Source: an uncultured Sedimentitalea sp. (GTDB taxonomy: Bacteria > Pseudomonadota > Alphaproteobacteria > Rhodobacterales > Rhodobacteraceae). Taken from it: a stretch of 64,000 nucleotides of DNA. The notes under the pieces are model-generated. The model was not told the origin of the DNA and did no database searches. It saw only the letters and a list, made by a program, of their open reading frames with translations. The stretch covers positions 1-64,000 of the forward strand of contig CANNGH010000009.1 of NCBI GenBank assembly GCA_947504115.1, written 5' to 3'. Shown here piece by piece: positions 37,474 to 45,438 of this stretch (position 1 is the stretch's first letter; each line of letters starts with the position of its first letter). Made by a program: the position numbers and the translations under genes.

Positions 37474-37500
37474 ACCCGACACAGGAAAGGACGCGTCCCG

Positions 37501-37621
37501 ATGGCTTGCGGCTCGAAACGGATCGCGCCGGGGCGCAAGACCTTCGGCGAGGATGAAATCAGCGCTTCGAGGACTATCTTGAGCGCGACCGGTCCATGAA
37601 AGACCGGCACACAACAATCTA
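37501..37621 (+). pseudogene. Possible decayed or frameshifted small gene
   Basis: After an AAAGGA site, the ATG at 37501 reads MACGSKRIAPGRKTFGEDE and soon goes out of phase. Another frame carries on with FEDYLERDRSMKDRHTTI and stops at 37621. Removing two bases near 37560 would join them into one protein of about 40 residues. This is suggestive only; it may be a decayed small gene, a sequence error or chance. Confidence 0.25.
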
Positions 37622-37631
37622 GGAGAATACC

Positions 37632-37994
37632 ATGCGTACCAGCCTGTTGGCGCTCGCCAGCCTTGCAATCGCCGGAACGGCAACCGCGGACGTGGCGCTG
37701 TCCATCCCCGTGGACCTTGGCACCAACGGAAGTGTCCAGGCGCTCAGCTATGCCTGCGGCGAGAATGAGACATTTGCCGTCCAATATGTGAACACGGATG
37801 CCAACACGCTCGCGATTGTCCCTGTTGATGGGGAAGACCGGATTTTCGTCAACGTGGTCTCGGGGTCCGGCGCGAAATATGTGGCGGGCGCCCATGTGTG
37901 GTGGACCAAGGGGGACACCGCGACACTGGAAAACACGCTGGAAGACGCAAGCGTCAAGGAATGTCAGGCCCAGGACGGCGCGGCGTCCGAATGA
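37632..37994 (+). CDS. MliC-like exported lysozyme inhibitor
   Basis: The 120-residue protein has a signal peptide (about 1-19, ending GTATA-D) without a lipobox Cys. The mature part has C42 in YACGENETFAVQYVN, the SGSGAKYVAGAHVWWTKGD segment and C111, the pattern of the MliC/PliC domain that blocks c-type lysozymes. The periplasmic form should protect murein from lysozyme. A TAGGAGA site precedes the ATG. It converges on hupE. Confidence 0.85.
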   Translation: MRTSLLALASLAIAGTATADVALSIPVDLGTNGSVQALSYACGENETFAVQYVNTDANTLAIVPVDGEDRIFVNVVSGSGAKYVAGAHVWWTKGDTATLENTLEDASVKECQAQDGAASE

Positions 37995-38171
37995 TGCGTG
38001 GCGCAGGGCATGGACCGGAACACCCCCGCGACAATGTCCTGCGCCATACCCCGTTCAGGTGATGTGCATCCTGCACCAGAGGCGGCGGCGGGGGCCGTCC
38101 ATCGCCCGCCAGCGGATGCTTGCGTGCGTTCGCGGCCGCACGGGACGACAGCGAACAATCGGTCAGCGGGT

Positions 38172-38747
38172 CTAGCTGCCCACGATCACCCAGAGGCCGC
38201 CAAGCGCGGTGGCCCATCCCAGCCCCTGGAGAACCTTCGAACCGCTAATGGCGCGGCCCGCCGCCAGTGCAAGGGCAATGCCGACCGCATGAAGAAGCGC
38301 CGTGGAGATCGCGAAGCCCGCGCCGAAGGCCAGCGCGCCCGCAGCGCCAAGCTCACCGCCATGCGCATGGCCGTGGAACAGGGCGAATATCCCGACGATG
38401 CCGGCGGCCGCTGCCACCGGCAGCCGCAGCGACAGCGCCACCGCAAGACCGAGCGCGAGGACCGAGACAAGGATCATGGGTTCCACGAACGGCAGGCCCA
38501 TACAGGCGAGCGCGGCCGCGAACCCCACCATCATCGCGCCGACGAAGGAGACGGGAAGAGCCCAGATCGCACGCCCGCCAAGCGCCGCGGCCCACAGACC
38601 GACCGCGACCATGGCAAGGATATGATCCAGCCCGAAAACCGGGTGCGACAGACCGGCGGCGAATGACCCGTGTTCAGCGGGGTTCAGATGCGCAAGGGCG
38701 GGGGTCGACGCGATGGACAATGCGGCGGCGGCAAAAATGCGTTTCAT
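38172..38747 (-). CDS. HupE/UreJ-family nickel/cobalt permease
   Basis: The 191-residue protein has a signal-like N-terminus (about 1-19) and six to seven membrane helices. The family motif HPVFGLDHILAMVAVG (near residue 35) and FHGHAHGGE (near 124) supply metal-binding His and Asp. HupE/UreJ proteins import nickel for hydrogenase or urease. It lies about 5 kb from ureG and separate from it, on the opposite strand, so it may serve this urease or another nickel or cobalt enzyme. Confidence 0.9.
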   Translation of the reverse strand: MKRIFAAAALSIASTPALAHLNPAEHGSFAAGLSHPVFGLDHILAMVAVGLWAAALGGRAIWALPVSFVGAMMVGFAAALACMGLPFVEPMILVSVLALGLAVALSLRLPVAAAAGIVGIFALFHGHAHGGELGAAGALAFGAGFAISTALLHAVGIALALAAGRAISGSKVLQGLGWATALGGLWVIVGS

Positions 38748-38882
38748 GGTGGCTCCTCATCATTTGTCTGCGGGGGAATATCCGAAGAGCTCCCGCGCCT
38801 TCCAATCCCCTGCGGATGAGAATGGCCAAATCATATCCGTGGTGCAACCGGAATAAGGGCCGGTCACCCCGGCACACCCGGA

Positions 38883-40301
38883 TCATTTGGAATAGTGATG
38901 TCCGGGATGTCTCCACGCCTGAACCAGATCCGTGATGCCGGCCTGCCTGATCACCTGTTGCGTGGCCTGCAGCGCATCGGCAACGACCTTCTCTTCGTCG
39001 ACCCGTGTCGAGCGCCCATCGGCCACGATCTGCTCGCCATTGACCACGACGTGACGCACGTCGGACGCCTGCGCCGAACCGGTCAGGCAGCAAACCGGCC
39101 TTGTGGCGGGCTGGTTGTGCGGGCCGCTCAGATCGACCGTGATGAAATCGGCCAATGCGCCCACCTTCAGCGTGCCGACATTCTTTCGCAGCATCTGGCC
39201 GCCGTTCTTGCAGGCGAGATGAAGCATCAGCTCGGCGCTGGTGGATTCCGCGTCATATTCGCGCAAATGCTGCATCATCTGCGCGGATTTCATCGCCTCG
39301 AACATGTCCTGACCGGCCACGGCGACGCCATCGGTGCCCAGTGCGACATTCGCTCCGGCACGCAGCAACGGGCCCAGCTTGATGATGCCCGATGCCAGAT
39401 ACTGGTTCGAGACCGGATTGTGAATGATCGTGGATTTCGCATTGCCCAGCAGTTCGATTTCCTCGTCGTCCAGCCAGATGCCATGCGCAAAGGTGGTCCT
39501 GTCACTGAGGATGCCGTTTTCGTGCAGCCATTTCACGGGTCGTTGGCCGTGAATGGACTCGTGGATTTCCACCTCGAATTTGGATTCGCTCATATGCGCC
39601 TGCCAGCTGACATCGTGGCGTTCGGCCAGCTCAAGCGCGCCCTGCATCATCTCCTTGTCGACATAGACGACGTTTTCAGGCATCGGCCAGATTTGCACCA
39701 GACTGCTGGCCGGTTGCTGTTTCAGACAGGCCTCGGTGATGTCGATCTCTTCCTGGACGGTATATCTGAACAGCCGTTCGTCGGTGTTCATGCGCACGCC
39801 GCCTTCGACCATCGGGCCGAACATGCCCCGCGCGACCGCGCCGCGAATGCCGACACGCTCCATGGTTTTCGCCACGGCGATCGTGGTGTCCTCGTCCACC
39901 GGCGCATAGTGGTTGTCCACGACCGAGGTGGCGCCCGACAGCGCCGAATTCAGCGCCGAGAGTTCCACCGCCGCGAGCGCGCTTCTGGAATCCAGCGATG
40001 CCGCCAGCGGCAGCATGAACTTTGCCAGCCACGGCAACAGGGACATGCCATCGCCCAGCTTCCGCCCCAGAAGCTGGAACTGGTGACTATGCGCATCGAT
40101 CAGGCCCGGCATGATCACCGTGCCCGAACAATCGACGGTGCGTTTTATATTCCGGCACTTGCCCGCCACCTCATCGGCCGGTCCGATGGCGGCGATGCTG
40201 TTGCCAATGACGGCAATGGCGCCGTTGTGGATGACCGGCTGATCCTCATCCAGGGTATAAAGGTCCGCACCGGTAAACAGCAGATCGACATTGTCCAGCA
40301 T
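38883..40301 (-). CDS. Amidohydrolase (TRZ/ATZ, SAH-deaminase-like)
   Basis: From the ATG at 40301 the product has 472 residues. Metal ligands are in DAHSHQF, QAHMSES, FAHGIWLDDEE and GTDG, the single-metal amidohydrolase pattern of TRZ/ATZ deaminases and chlorohydrolases. The length is normal. Substrates in the family include guanine, 5'-deoxyadenosine, S-adenosylhomocysteine and triazines, and I cannot choose. The gene follows an MFS transporter by 13 bp, suggesting uptake and deamination of one compound. I chose the later ATG because the longer start overlaps the transporter's end. Confidence 0.88.
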   Translation of the reverse strand: MLDNVDLLFTGADLYTLDEDQPVIHNGAIAVIGNSIAAIGPADEVAGKCRNIKRTVDCSGTVIMPGLIDAHSHQFQLLGRKLGDGMSLLPWLAKFMLPLAASLDSRSALAAVELSALNSALSGATSVVDNHYAPVDEDTTIAVAKTMERVGIRGAVARGMFGPMVEGGVRMNTDERLFRYTVQEEIDITEACLKQQPASSLVQIWPMPENVVYVDKEMMQGALELAERHDVSWQAHMSESKFEVEIHESIHGQRPVKWLHENGILSDRTTFAHGIWLDDEEIELLGNAKSTIIHNPVSNQYLASGIIKLGPLLRAGANVALGTDGVAVAGQDMFEAMKSAQMMQHLREYDAESTSAELMLHLACKNGGQMLRKNVGTLKVGALADFITVDLSGPHNQPATRPVCCLTGSAQASDVRHVVVNGEQIVADGRSTRVDEEKVVADALQATQQVIRQAGITDLVQAWRHPGHHYSK

Positions 40302-40314
40302 TGTTCGTTTCCCT

Positions 40315-41619
40315 TCATGCATCGACTTTGACGGGTTCCTTGGAACCCTTTTGCGACCGGAAGGTTTCCCCGGTCAGCGCCCCGGCGACGACCCCGATGC
40401 AGACGGCATAGACCAGCAGCATCATCGCGGATTGGAAATCGGCCAGATCGGGCGCGGCGGCGTCCATACCCGTGGTGCCGGCGAGACTGGCCCAGATCCC
40501 GGTTCCCGAAAGGGCCAGACCGGGGATCGCCATCAGGACGCCTGTCCAGAAAAACTGCATGGTGTTCACAAAGGCGCTGGACGTTCCGACCAGCTTTTCG
40601 GGAACAAGGCTGGCCGCGATGGGATAGTTCATGGCGGTGCTGGCCGAGAACAGGCCGATCAGGAAGAATGTCACCTGATTGGCCTTGGACGGGTCGAGAA
40701 TGACATAGGCCAGCAGCGCCGCGTGGAAAATGGCGGGGATCACGGCCATGGGCCGGTTCCTCTCGATCCGTTCGGACACCCACACCCAGAGCGGGCAGCC
40801 GATCAGCATCCCCAGAAAGGTGAAGCTGGAAATGGCGACGGCCTGAAACACCGTCATCCCGGTTTCGGCCAGAAAGATCGGCCCCCAGACAAGGCTGAGG
40901 CTCAGATGAACGCCGAAGGTCATGCCCCCATGCACCGAGTTGAACCACATGGCGGGAATAACCACGATGCGCCTCAGGGCGTTGAACACGCTGATGAAAA
41001 GGTCTTTCATGCCATTCCACTCCGGCCTGTCCGTGTCGGGCAGCCGCGGCTCGCGCATGAATACCAGCATCAGGGCGGAGACGATCAGGATGACGAAGGC
41101 AATCGCGTTCAGGCTGAAGGACCAGCCGTAATCCTCCACGATATAGCGCGTCACGTTCTGGTTGAAGTATGACCCGAACGCCCCCGCCCCCTGCACCAGA
41201 CCGAACATCAATCCGAACCGGCCCCAGCCGAACCATTTGCCGCCGACCATGCCCGCCCCGACAAAGGCAAAGGCGTGGCCCACGGCAATGCAGATGTTGG
41301 ACAGGATCAGCACCTCGAAAGAGCCGGCATTGGCATAGGCGAAACCGCCCACCACCGAGAACAGGCTGACCCAGGCCAGGACCCGGATGCCCAGACGGTC
41401 CAGAACCGAACCCGAGAAGATTTGCAGCATGGCAACCGCCCAGGTGTAGGTGGTTCCCAGAATACCGACCTGCGCCAGCGTCAGCGACAGGTCGCTCGCG
41501 ATTTCGGTGCTGGTCACGCCATAGGCGGTTTGAAACGCGAAACCCGCGATCACGAAAAGCGTGGCCAATGTCCAGACCAGCCACGCCCTTGGCCCTCCCA
41601 AACGATCGTAATCCTTCAC
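40315..41619 (-). CDS. MFS transporter (OFA-like), partner of the amidohydrolase
   Basis: The 434 residues form 12 helices. The start GFAFQTAYGVTSTEIASDL and the loop motif SGSVLDRLGIRVL (motif A position) fit the OxlT/oxalate-formate-antiporter-like branch of the MFS, which moves small organic anions and related solutes. It is encoded 13 bp before the amidohydrolase on the same strand, so it probably imports the substrate. A soluble loop links helices 6 and 7 (MREPRLPDTDRPEW). Confidence 0.88.
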   Translation of the reverse strand: MKDYDRLGGPRAWLVWTLATLFVIAGFAFQTAYGVTSTEIASDLSLTLAQVGILGTTYTWAVAMLQIFSGSVLDRLGIRVLAWVSLFSVVGGFAYANAGSFEVLILSNICIAVGHAFAFVGAGMVGGKWFGWGRFGLMFGLVQGAGAFGSYFNQNVTRYIVEDYGWSFSLNAIAFVILIVSALMLVFMREPRLPDTDRPEWNGMKDLFISVFNALRRIVVIPAMWFNSVHGGMTFGVHLSLSLVWGPIFLAETGMTVFQAVAISSFTFLGMLIGCPLWVWVSERIERNRPMAVIPAIFHAALLAYVILDPSKANQVTFFLIGLFSASTAMNYPIAASLVPEKLVGTSSAFVNTMQFFWTGVLMAIPGLALSGTGIWASLAGTTGMDAAAPDLADFQSAMMLLVYAVCIGVVAGALTGETFRSQKGSKEPVKVDA

Positions 41620-41709
41620 GTTGATACCTCGTGCATTGCTGATGGCCGGAAGCAGGCAGTCAGGACGGTATCGACGTTTCCCTCGATGCCTGAATTGCCT
41701 GCCTCGTGC

Positions 41710-42858
41710 TCAATACCTGAAAATCGCGGCGATGCCGGTATCGGAGGGCATCCGCTCGGGCGGGACGATGACGACCTCGCCGCCGGCCCTGAGCGTATGC
41801 TCGCCCAGATCGTCGAGCAGGTCATCGACATCCGGGTCTTCAAGACGGGCGAAGGTGATGTGACCGGATCGGGCGTCGAAACGGCCCGGCACCACGCGGT
41901 CGGCGTCGATCAGCAAGGTGGCGATGCGGCCGGCGGATGCGGCTTTGCCGATCTCGGTCAGATCCGCGCTGCCACGGTCATTTGCCTTTGCCGTTCCGAA
42001 CTGTTCGCTCAAACCCTCCAGACGCTCCAGATAGCGGGGAAGCACGATGTCCCACGTGCGCGCGCGCAGATCCTCGGCGGTTACCGACGCGGGGTCCACA
42101 TCCACGGCCTGCGCCATCAGGGCGGGGTTGTCGCTGATGTCGCGGAACATGTGGTGATGCTCGGGCAATGCGGCCAGCACCAGCGGCATGCCGGACGGTC
42201 TGGAATATGTCCTGGCCACGGCCTCATCCACGGCCCGGAAGAACTGCCGCGTTTCGTTCTCGGTCAACGCGCGGCGCACGTTCATGCCGTGGCGGGTTGT
42301 CTGCCCCGATCCGGTGGGCCCATGGGCGCGCTTCGTGCGCTCGGGGTCGTCGCGGTCGGAGAGGATCACATCCTCCAGTTCCGCGGGGAAATCGGCGTGC
42401 AGCGTCACCTCGTCCAGCGCATAGCGATTGCCCTCGAACAGGGTTGCCGAATGGCGACTGATCCCCAGAACGTTGAAGCGATCCGCCGATTGCAGGATGC
42501 GCACCAGCGGCTTGGTGTGGAAACTGTCGGCGACGATGGTCTTTTCCTTGACCGTGCGCTGCAGATTATAGACCTTGAACAGTTCGGGGGTGGCAAAAAC
42601 GGCGATCCCGTCAAGGGCGTGGTTCCAGAACGCCGCGTCGTCTTCCAGTGCCCGCAAGGGGCGCAGCAGCGCCTCGATATCGCGGTCGCCGTATTGCCGT
42701 GCCAGCGACGCTTCCACCTCTTTCAGCAGATTGCCAAAGCGGATCGGATCCTGCCGGCGATCAGGATGGGTGCGGTGGGTCGGCTGATACAGCGAAATGC
42801 AAGGGCCGTCGTGGTCGGCCAGCAAAACAGCCTTATAGTCATGTTCAAGTTCGTTCAT
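41710..42858 (-). CDS. Bacterial eRF1-like protein, baeRF3 family
   Basis: This 382-residue protein has the baeRF N-terminus (CISLYQPTHRTHPDRRQDPI) and a C-terminal part resembling archaeal-eukaryotic release factors (IATLLIDADRVVPGRFD, LDDLGEHTLRAGGEVVIVP). The baeRF families are predicted ribosome-associated release or rescue factors, often found with stress genes; none has a firmly known reaction to my knowledge. It lies between an MFS/amidohydrolase pair and a zinc dehydrogenase on the same strand. Its link to metabolism here is unknown. Confidence 0.8.
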   Translation of the reverse strand: MNELEHDYKAVLLADHDGPCISLYQPTHRTHPDRRQDPIRFGNLLKEVEASLARQYGDRDIEALLRPLRALEDDAAFWNHALDGIAVFATPELFKVYNLQRTVKEKTIVADSFHTKPLVRILQSADRFNVLGISRHSATLFEGNRYALDEVTLHADFPAELEDVILSDRDDPERTKRAHGPTGSGQTTRHGMNVRRALTENETRQFFRAVDEAVARTYSRPSGMPLVLAALPEHHHMFRDISDNPALMAQAVDVDPASVTAEDLRARTWDIVLPRYLERLEGLSEQFGTAKANDRGSADLTEIGKAASAGRIATLLIDADRVVPGRFDARSGHITFARLEDPDVDDLLDDLGEHTLRAGGEVVIVPPERMPSDTGIAAIFRY

Positions 42859-42892
42859 TCATATCTCCTTGGCGTCATCCGGCATGAGGGAA

Positions 42893-42910
42893 CCTGACCG
42901 GATGGTCAGG
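42893..42910. terminator. Compact hairpin after the zinc dehydrogenase gene
   Basis: CCTGACC (42893-42899) and GGTCAGG (42904-42910) pair perfectly over a 4-base loop, between the dehydrogenase stop (42944) and the baeRF3 start (42858). It lacks a T-tract, so it may only attenuate read-through. Confidence 0.5.
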
Positions 42911-42943
42911 CTCTCCGGCTTCACAAGTTTCGTTCAGAAGGCG

Positions 42944-43999
42944 TCAGGCAGGCGCCTTGACCAGGATCTTGACCTGGCTTTTCTCGGTCGTCAGCGCCTC
43001 GAAGCCTTCGGCGACGATATCGTCGATCTCGATCCGCTTGGTCACAAGGTTCTCGGCCTGAAAATACCCGCGCGTCATCAGCTCCATCACCGCCGGATAG
43101 ACGTTGCGATAGCCGATCGTGCCCTTGATCGTGCGTTCGCTCAGCACGACGGTATTGGGCTGGAACGCGGCCTCGGATTCCCAGATCGACACGACCAGCG
43201 CCTGACCCTCGTGGCGCGTGCAATCGATGGTCTGGGCCAGAACCTGCGGCACGCCCGTCACCTCGAAGGCGACATGAACGCCGCTGCCGGTTGCCTTGCG
43301 GATCTCGGCGACGACATCGGTGTCGGTGGGATCCATCGCGCGGGTCGCGCCCAGTTCCATCGCCTTGGCGCGGCGTTCCTCTGACGGCTCGACGACGTAA
43401 ACCTGCGCGGCACCGGCGGCGCGCAGGGCCTCGACCACCAGCAGACCGATGGGACCGGCCCCGAAGACCGCCGCCGTATCGCCCGCCTTGATCTTGCTGA
43501 CGCGCACCGCATGAAGCGCGACGGCGGCAGGCTCGACCAGCGCGCCCTGCTCGATCGACAGCCCTTCGGGCATCTTGTGCGCCATATGCGCAGGCACCAC
43601 CGAATAGGCGGCAAACCCGCCCGCGCCCCCAGACAGCCCGACAAAGCCCAGATCCTTGCAGAGGTTATACTTGCCCTCGACGCAGGCATCGCATTCGCCG
43701 CAGTTCAGGATCGGCTCGACCGCGACCCGGTCGCCGATTTCGAACCCTTCGACACCCTCGCCCAGTTCGGTGATCTCACCGGCATATTCATGGCCCATGG
43801 TGATCGGAGCCTTGTCATGGCTGAGGGGGTGGTTTTCGCCAACGGGAACAAAGATCGGTCCGGCCAGGTATTCATGCAAATCACTGCCGCAGATGCCCGT
43901 CCATGCGACCTTGATCTTGATATTTCCGGGGGTGACCTGGGGTTCGTCGATCTCCTCGACGCGGATATCCTTGGCGGCGTGCCAGCGTGCAGCTTTCAT
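42944..43999 (-). CDS. Zinc alcohol dehydrogenase, butanediol-dehydrogenase-like
   Basis: This 351-residue MDR enzyme has both zinc sites: catalytic (GICGSDLHE, GHEYAGE) and structural (four Cys in CGECDACVEGKYNLC). The Rossmann motif is VFGAGPIGLLVVEAL. The FVPVGENHPLSHDKAPITMG segment before GHE is characteristic of (R,R)-2,3-butanediol/acetoin dehydrogenases, which interconvert acetoin and butanediol with NAD. Other secondary alcohols are possible. It is divergent from an MFS gene across a region with an FNR-type box, so fermentative or low-oxygen expression is likely. Confidence 0.88.
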   Translation of the reverse strand: MKAARWHAAKDIRVEEIDEPQVTPGNIKIKVAWTGICGSDLHEYLAGPIFVPVGENHPLSHDKAPITMGHEYAGEITELGEGVEGFEIGDRVAVEPILNCGECDACVEGKYNLCKDLGFVGLSGGAGGFAAYSVVPAHMAHKMPEGLSIEQGALVEPAAVALHAVRVSKIKAGDTAAVFGAGPIGLLVVEALRAAGAAQVYVVEPSEERRAKAMELGATRAMDPTDTDVVAEIRKATGSGVHVAFEVTGVPQVLAQTIDCTRHEGQALVVSIWESEAAFQPNTVVLSERTIKGTIGYRNVYPAVMELMTRGYFQAENLVTKRIEIDDIVAEGFEALTTEKSQVKILVKAPA

Positions 44000-44078
44000 G
44001 ATGGTGCTCCTTTGTCGTGCGGGCGTGAATGTCCGAAAATCGTACCGGGACGGTCGCGAGCGACGCGATCCCGCCTTC

Positions 44079-44093
44079 TATACATGTAGTATA
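44079..44093. promoter_or_regulatory. Palindromic operator candidate in the divergent promoter
   Basis: TATAC-ATGTA-GTATA is a perfect 5-bp inverted repeat around 5 bases in an AT-rich part of the gap. The shape resembles GntR-family operators, but no GntR gene lies in the window. It is 80 bp before the dehydrogenase start. Confidence 0.35.
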
Positions 44094-44114
44094 TCTTATG
44101 GATTTTATAAGGTA

Positions 44115-44128
44115 TTGACCCAGATCAA
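44115..44128. promoter_or_regulatory. FNR-type box in the divergent dehydrogenase/MFS promoter
   Basis: TTGACCCAGATCAA is identical, all 14 bases, to the box before narK. It is centred about 98 bp before the MFS start and 122 bp before the dehydrogenase start, so it could control either or both. It suggests that this region is induced or repressed at low oxygen by the same regulator as nar. Confidence 0.75.
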
Positions 44129-44205
44129 TGCAGGTGACACCAACACGGGTCATCACGGGCTGAAAGAACAGAAACGCGTTCGGCGATGACGGCGTCGCCC
44201 GGTGC

Positions 44206-44211
44206 AGGAGG
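44206..44211 (+). promoter_or_regulatory. Strong ribosome site that fixes a TTG start
   Basis: AGGAGG is eight bases before TTG at 44220 and fits the anti-Shine-Dalgarno well. The upstream in-frame GTG at 44202 lies inside or before this site and would not be served by it, so TTG is the likely start of the MFS gene. Confidence 0.8.
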
Positions 44212-44219
44212 CAATCCGA

Positions 44220-45407
44220 TTGACCAGAACCGATGTTGCGGGCGCAAGGCAGACCTTTTCGTGGTTCGTCCTTGGCCTGATGTCCAGCGTCACCTTTGTC
44301 GGCATCCTGTCGGAACTGGTGCCATCCGGCATCCTGCCGCAGATGGCGGCGGACCTTGGCATCGACGAGGGCGATGTGGGGTTTCTGGTCGGCGTCTATG
44401 CGCTGGCCTCTGCCGTTTTCGCGATTCCGCTGATCAGTGTCACGCTGGCGATGAACCGCAAGTTGCTGCTGCTTTTGCTGCTGGCCGGGTTCGCGGTTTC
44501 GAACTTCGTCGTCGCGGTGTCGTCATCCTATCAGGTCATGGTCGCCTTCCGTGTCCTCGGGGGTCTCTGCGCCGGTGTGATGTGGCCGATGATCGCCGCC
44601 TATGGCACGCGGCTTGTGCCCGAACACATGCATGGGCGGGCGATCACCGTCATCATGTCGGGCAACACGCTGGGCATCAGCATCGGATTGCCCGTGATGA
44701 CGATGATCGGCGTCACCTTCGACTGGCGTGCCGCCTTCGCGGTGCTTGGCCTGATCGTCGTGGCCATCGCGGTTCTCGCCTATCTCTACATTCCCTCCGT
44801 GAAGGGCGAACGGATGAGCAAGACCAACTCGCCCTGGGCGATCATACGGATGCCCGCCATCCTGATCGTGCTGCTTCTGACCTTCCTGTCGGTCGTGGCG
44901 CATTACGGGATCTATACCTACATCACGCTGCTGGTGCGGATGCTCGACATGGTGGGCGGCATCGGGTTCGCCCTGCTGATCTTCGGCATCGGCTCGGTCA
45001 TTTCGGTGATCCTGTCGGCGCGGTTCATCGACGCCTACCTGCAACCGCTGATCGTCACCGCACTCACAACCGGCGGTGTTGCCATGGCGCTGTTCCTTCT
45101 ATTTCCCGGCAGCCTGATCGTCTCGATCATCGGCTTCTTCCTCTGGGGTCTGGCCTTCGGCCCGCTGGTCACGATGTATCAGACCGCTGTCAGCCGCAAC
45201 ATTGACGAGGCCAAGGACGTGGCGACATCCGTGCAATCGAGCGTGTTCAACTTCTCGATCATGATCGCGACCTTCATCGGCGGCCTGTTGCTGGAAGGGT
45301 TCCTTGGCTCGTTCGACGTCAATGGCGTCATCTACCTGTCGCTTGGCTGCTTCATCCTCGCCACCATCGTGGCGAGCCTGTCCAAACGCACCTTGCGCTC
45401 TGCCTGA
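44220..45407 (+). CDS. MFS transporter (DHA1/AraJ-like) starting with TTG
   Basis: The 395-residue protein has 12 helices. It begins (M)TRTDVAGARQTFSWFVLG and has motif A-like VGVYALASAVFAIPL and GLCAGVMWPMIAAYGTRLV. The fold and length match the arabinose-efflux/drug-efflux branch of the MFS. It is followed 31 bp later by a cytosine-deaminase-family amidohydrolase, so the pair may import or clear and then deaminate one compound, mirroring the pair on the other strand. The TTG start could limit expression. Confidence 0.88.
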   Translation: MTRTDVAGARQTFSWFVLGLMSSVTFVGILSELVPSGILPQMAADLGIDEGDVGFLVGVYALASAVFAIPLISVTLAMNRKLLLLLLLAGFAVSNFVVAVSSSYQVMVAFRVLGGLCAGVMWPMIAAYGTRLVPEHMHGRAITVIMSGNTLGISIGLPVMTMIGVTFDWRAAFAVLGLIVVAIAVLAYLYIPSVKGERMSKTNSPWAIIRMPAILIVLLLTFLSVVAHYGIYTYITLLVRMLDMVGGIGFALLIFGIGSVISVILSARFIDAYLQPLIVTALTTGGVAMALFLLFPGSLIVSIIGFFLWGLAFGPLVTMYQTAVSRNIDEAKDVATSVQSSVFNFSIMIATFIGGLLLEGFLGSFDVNGVIYLSLGCFILATIVASLSKRTLRSA

Positions 45408-45438
45408 GTGCTGTATGAAACCGAATAGGAGATAACCC

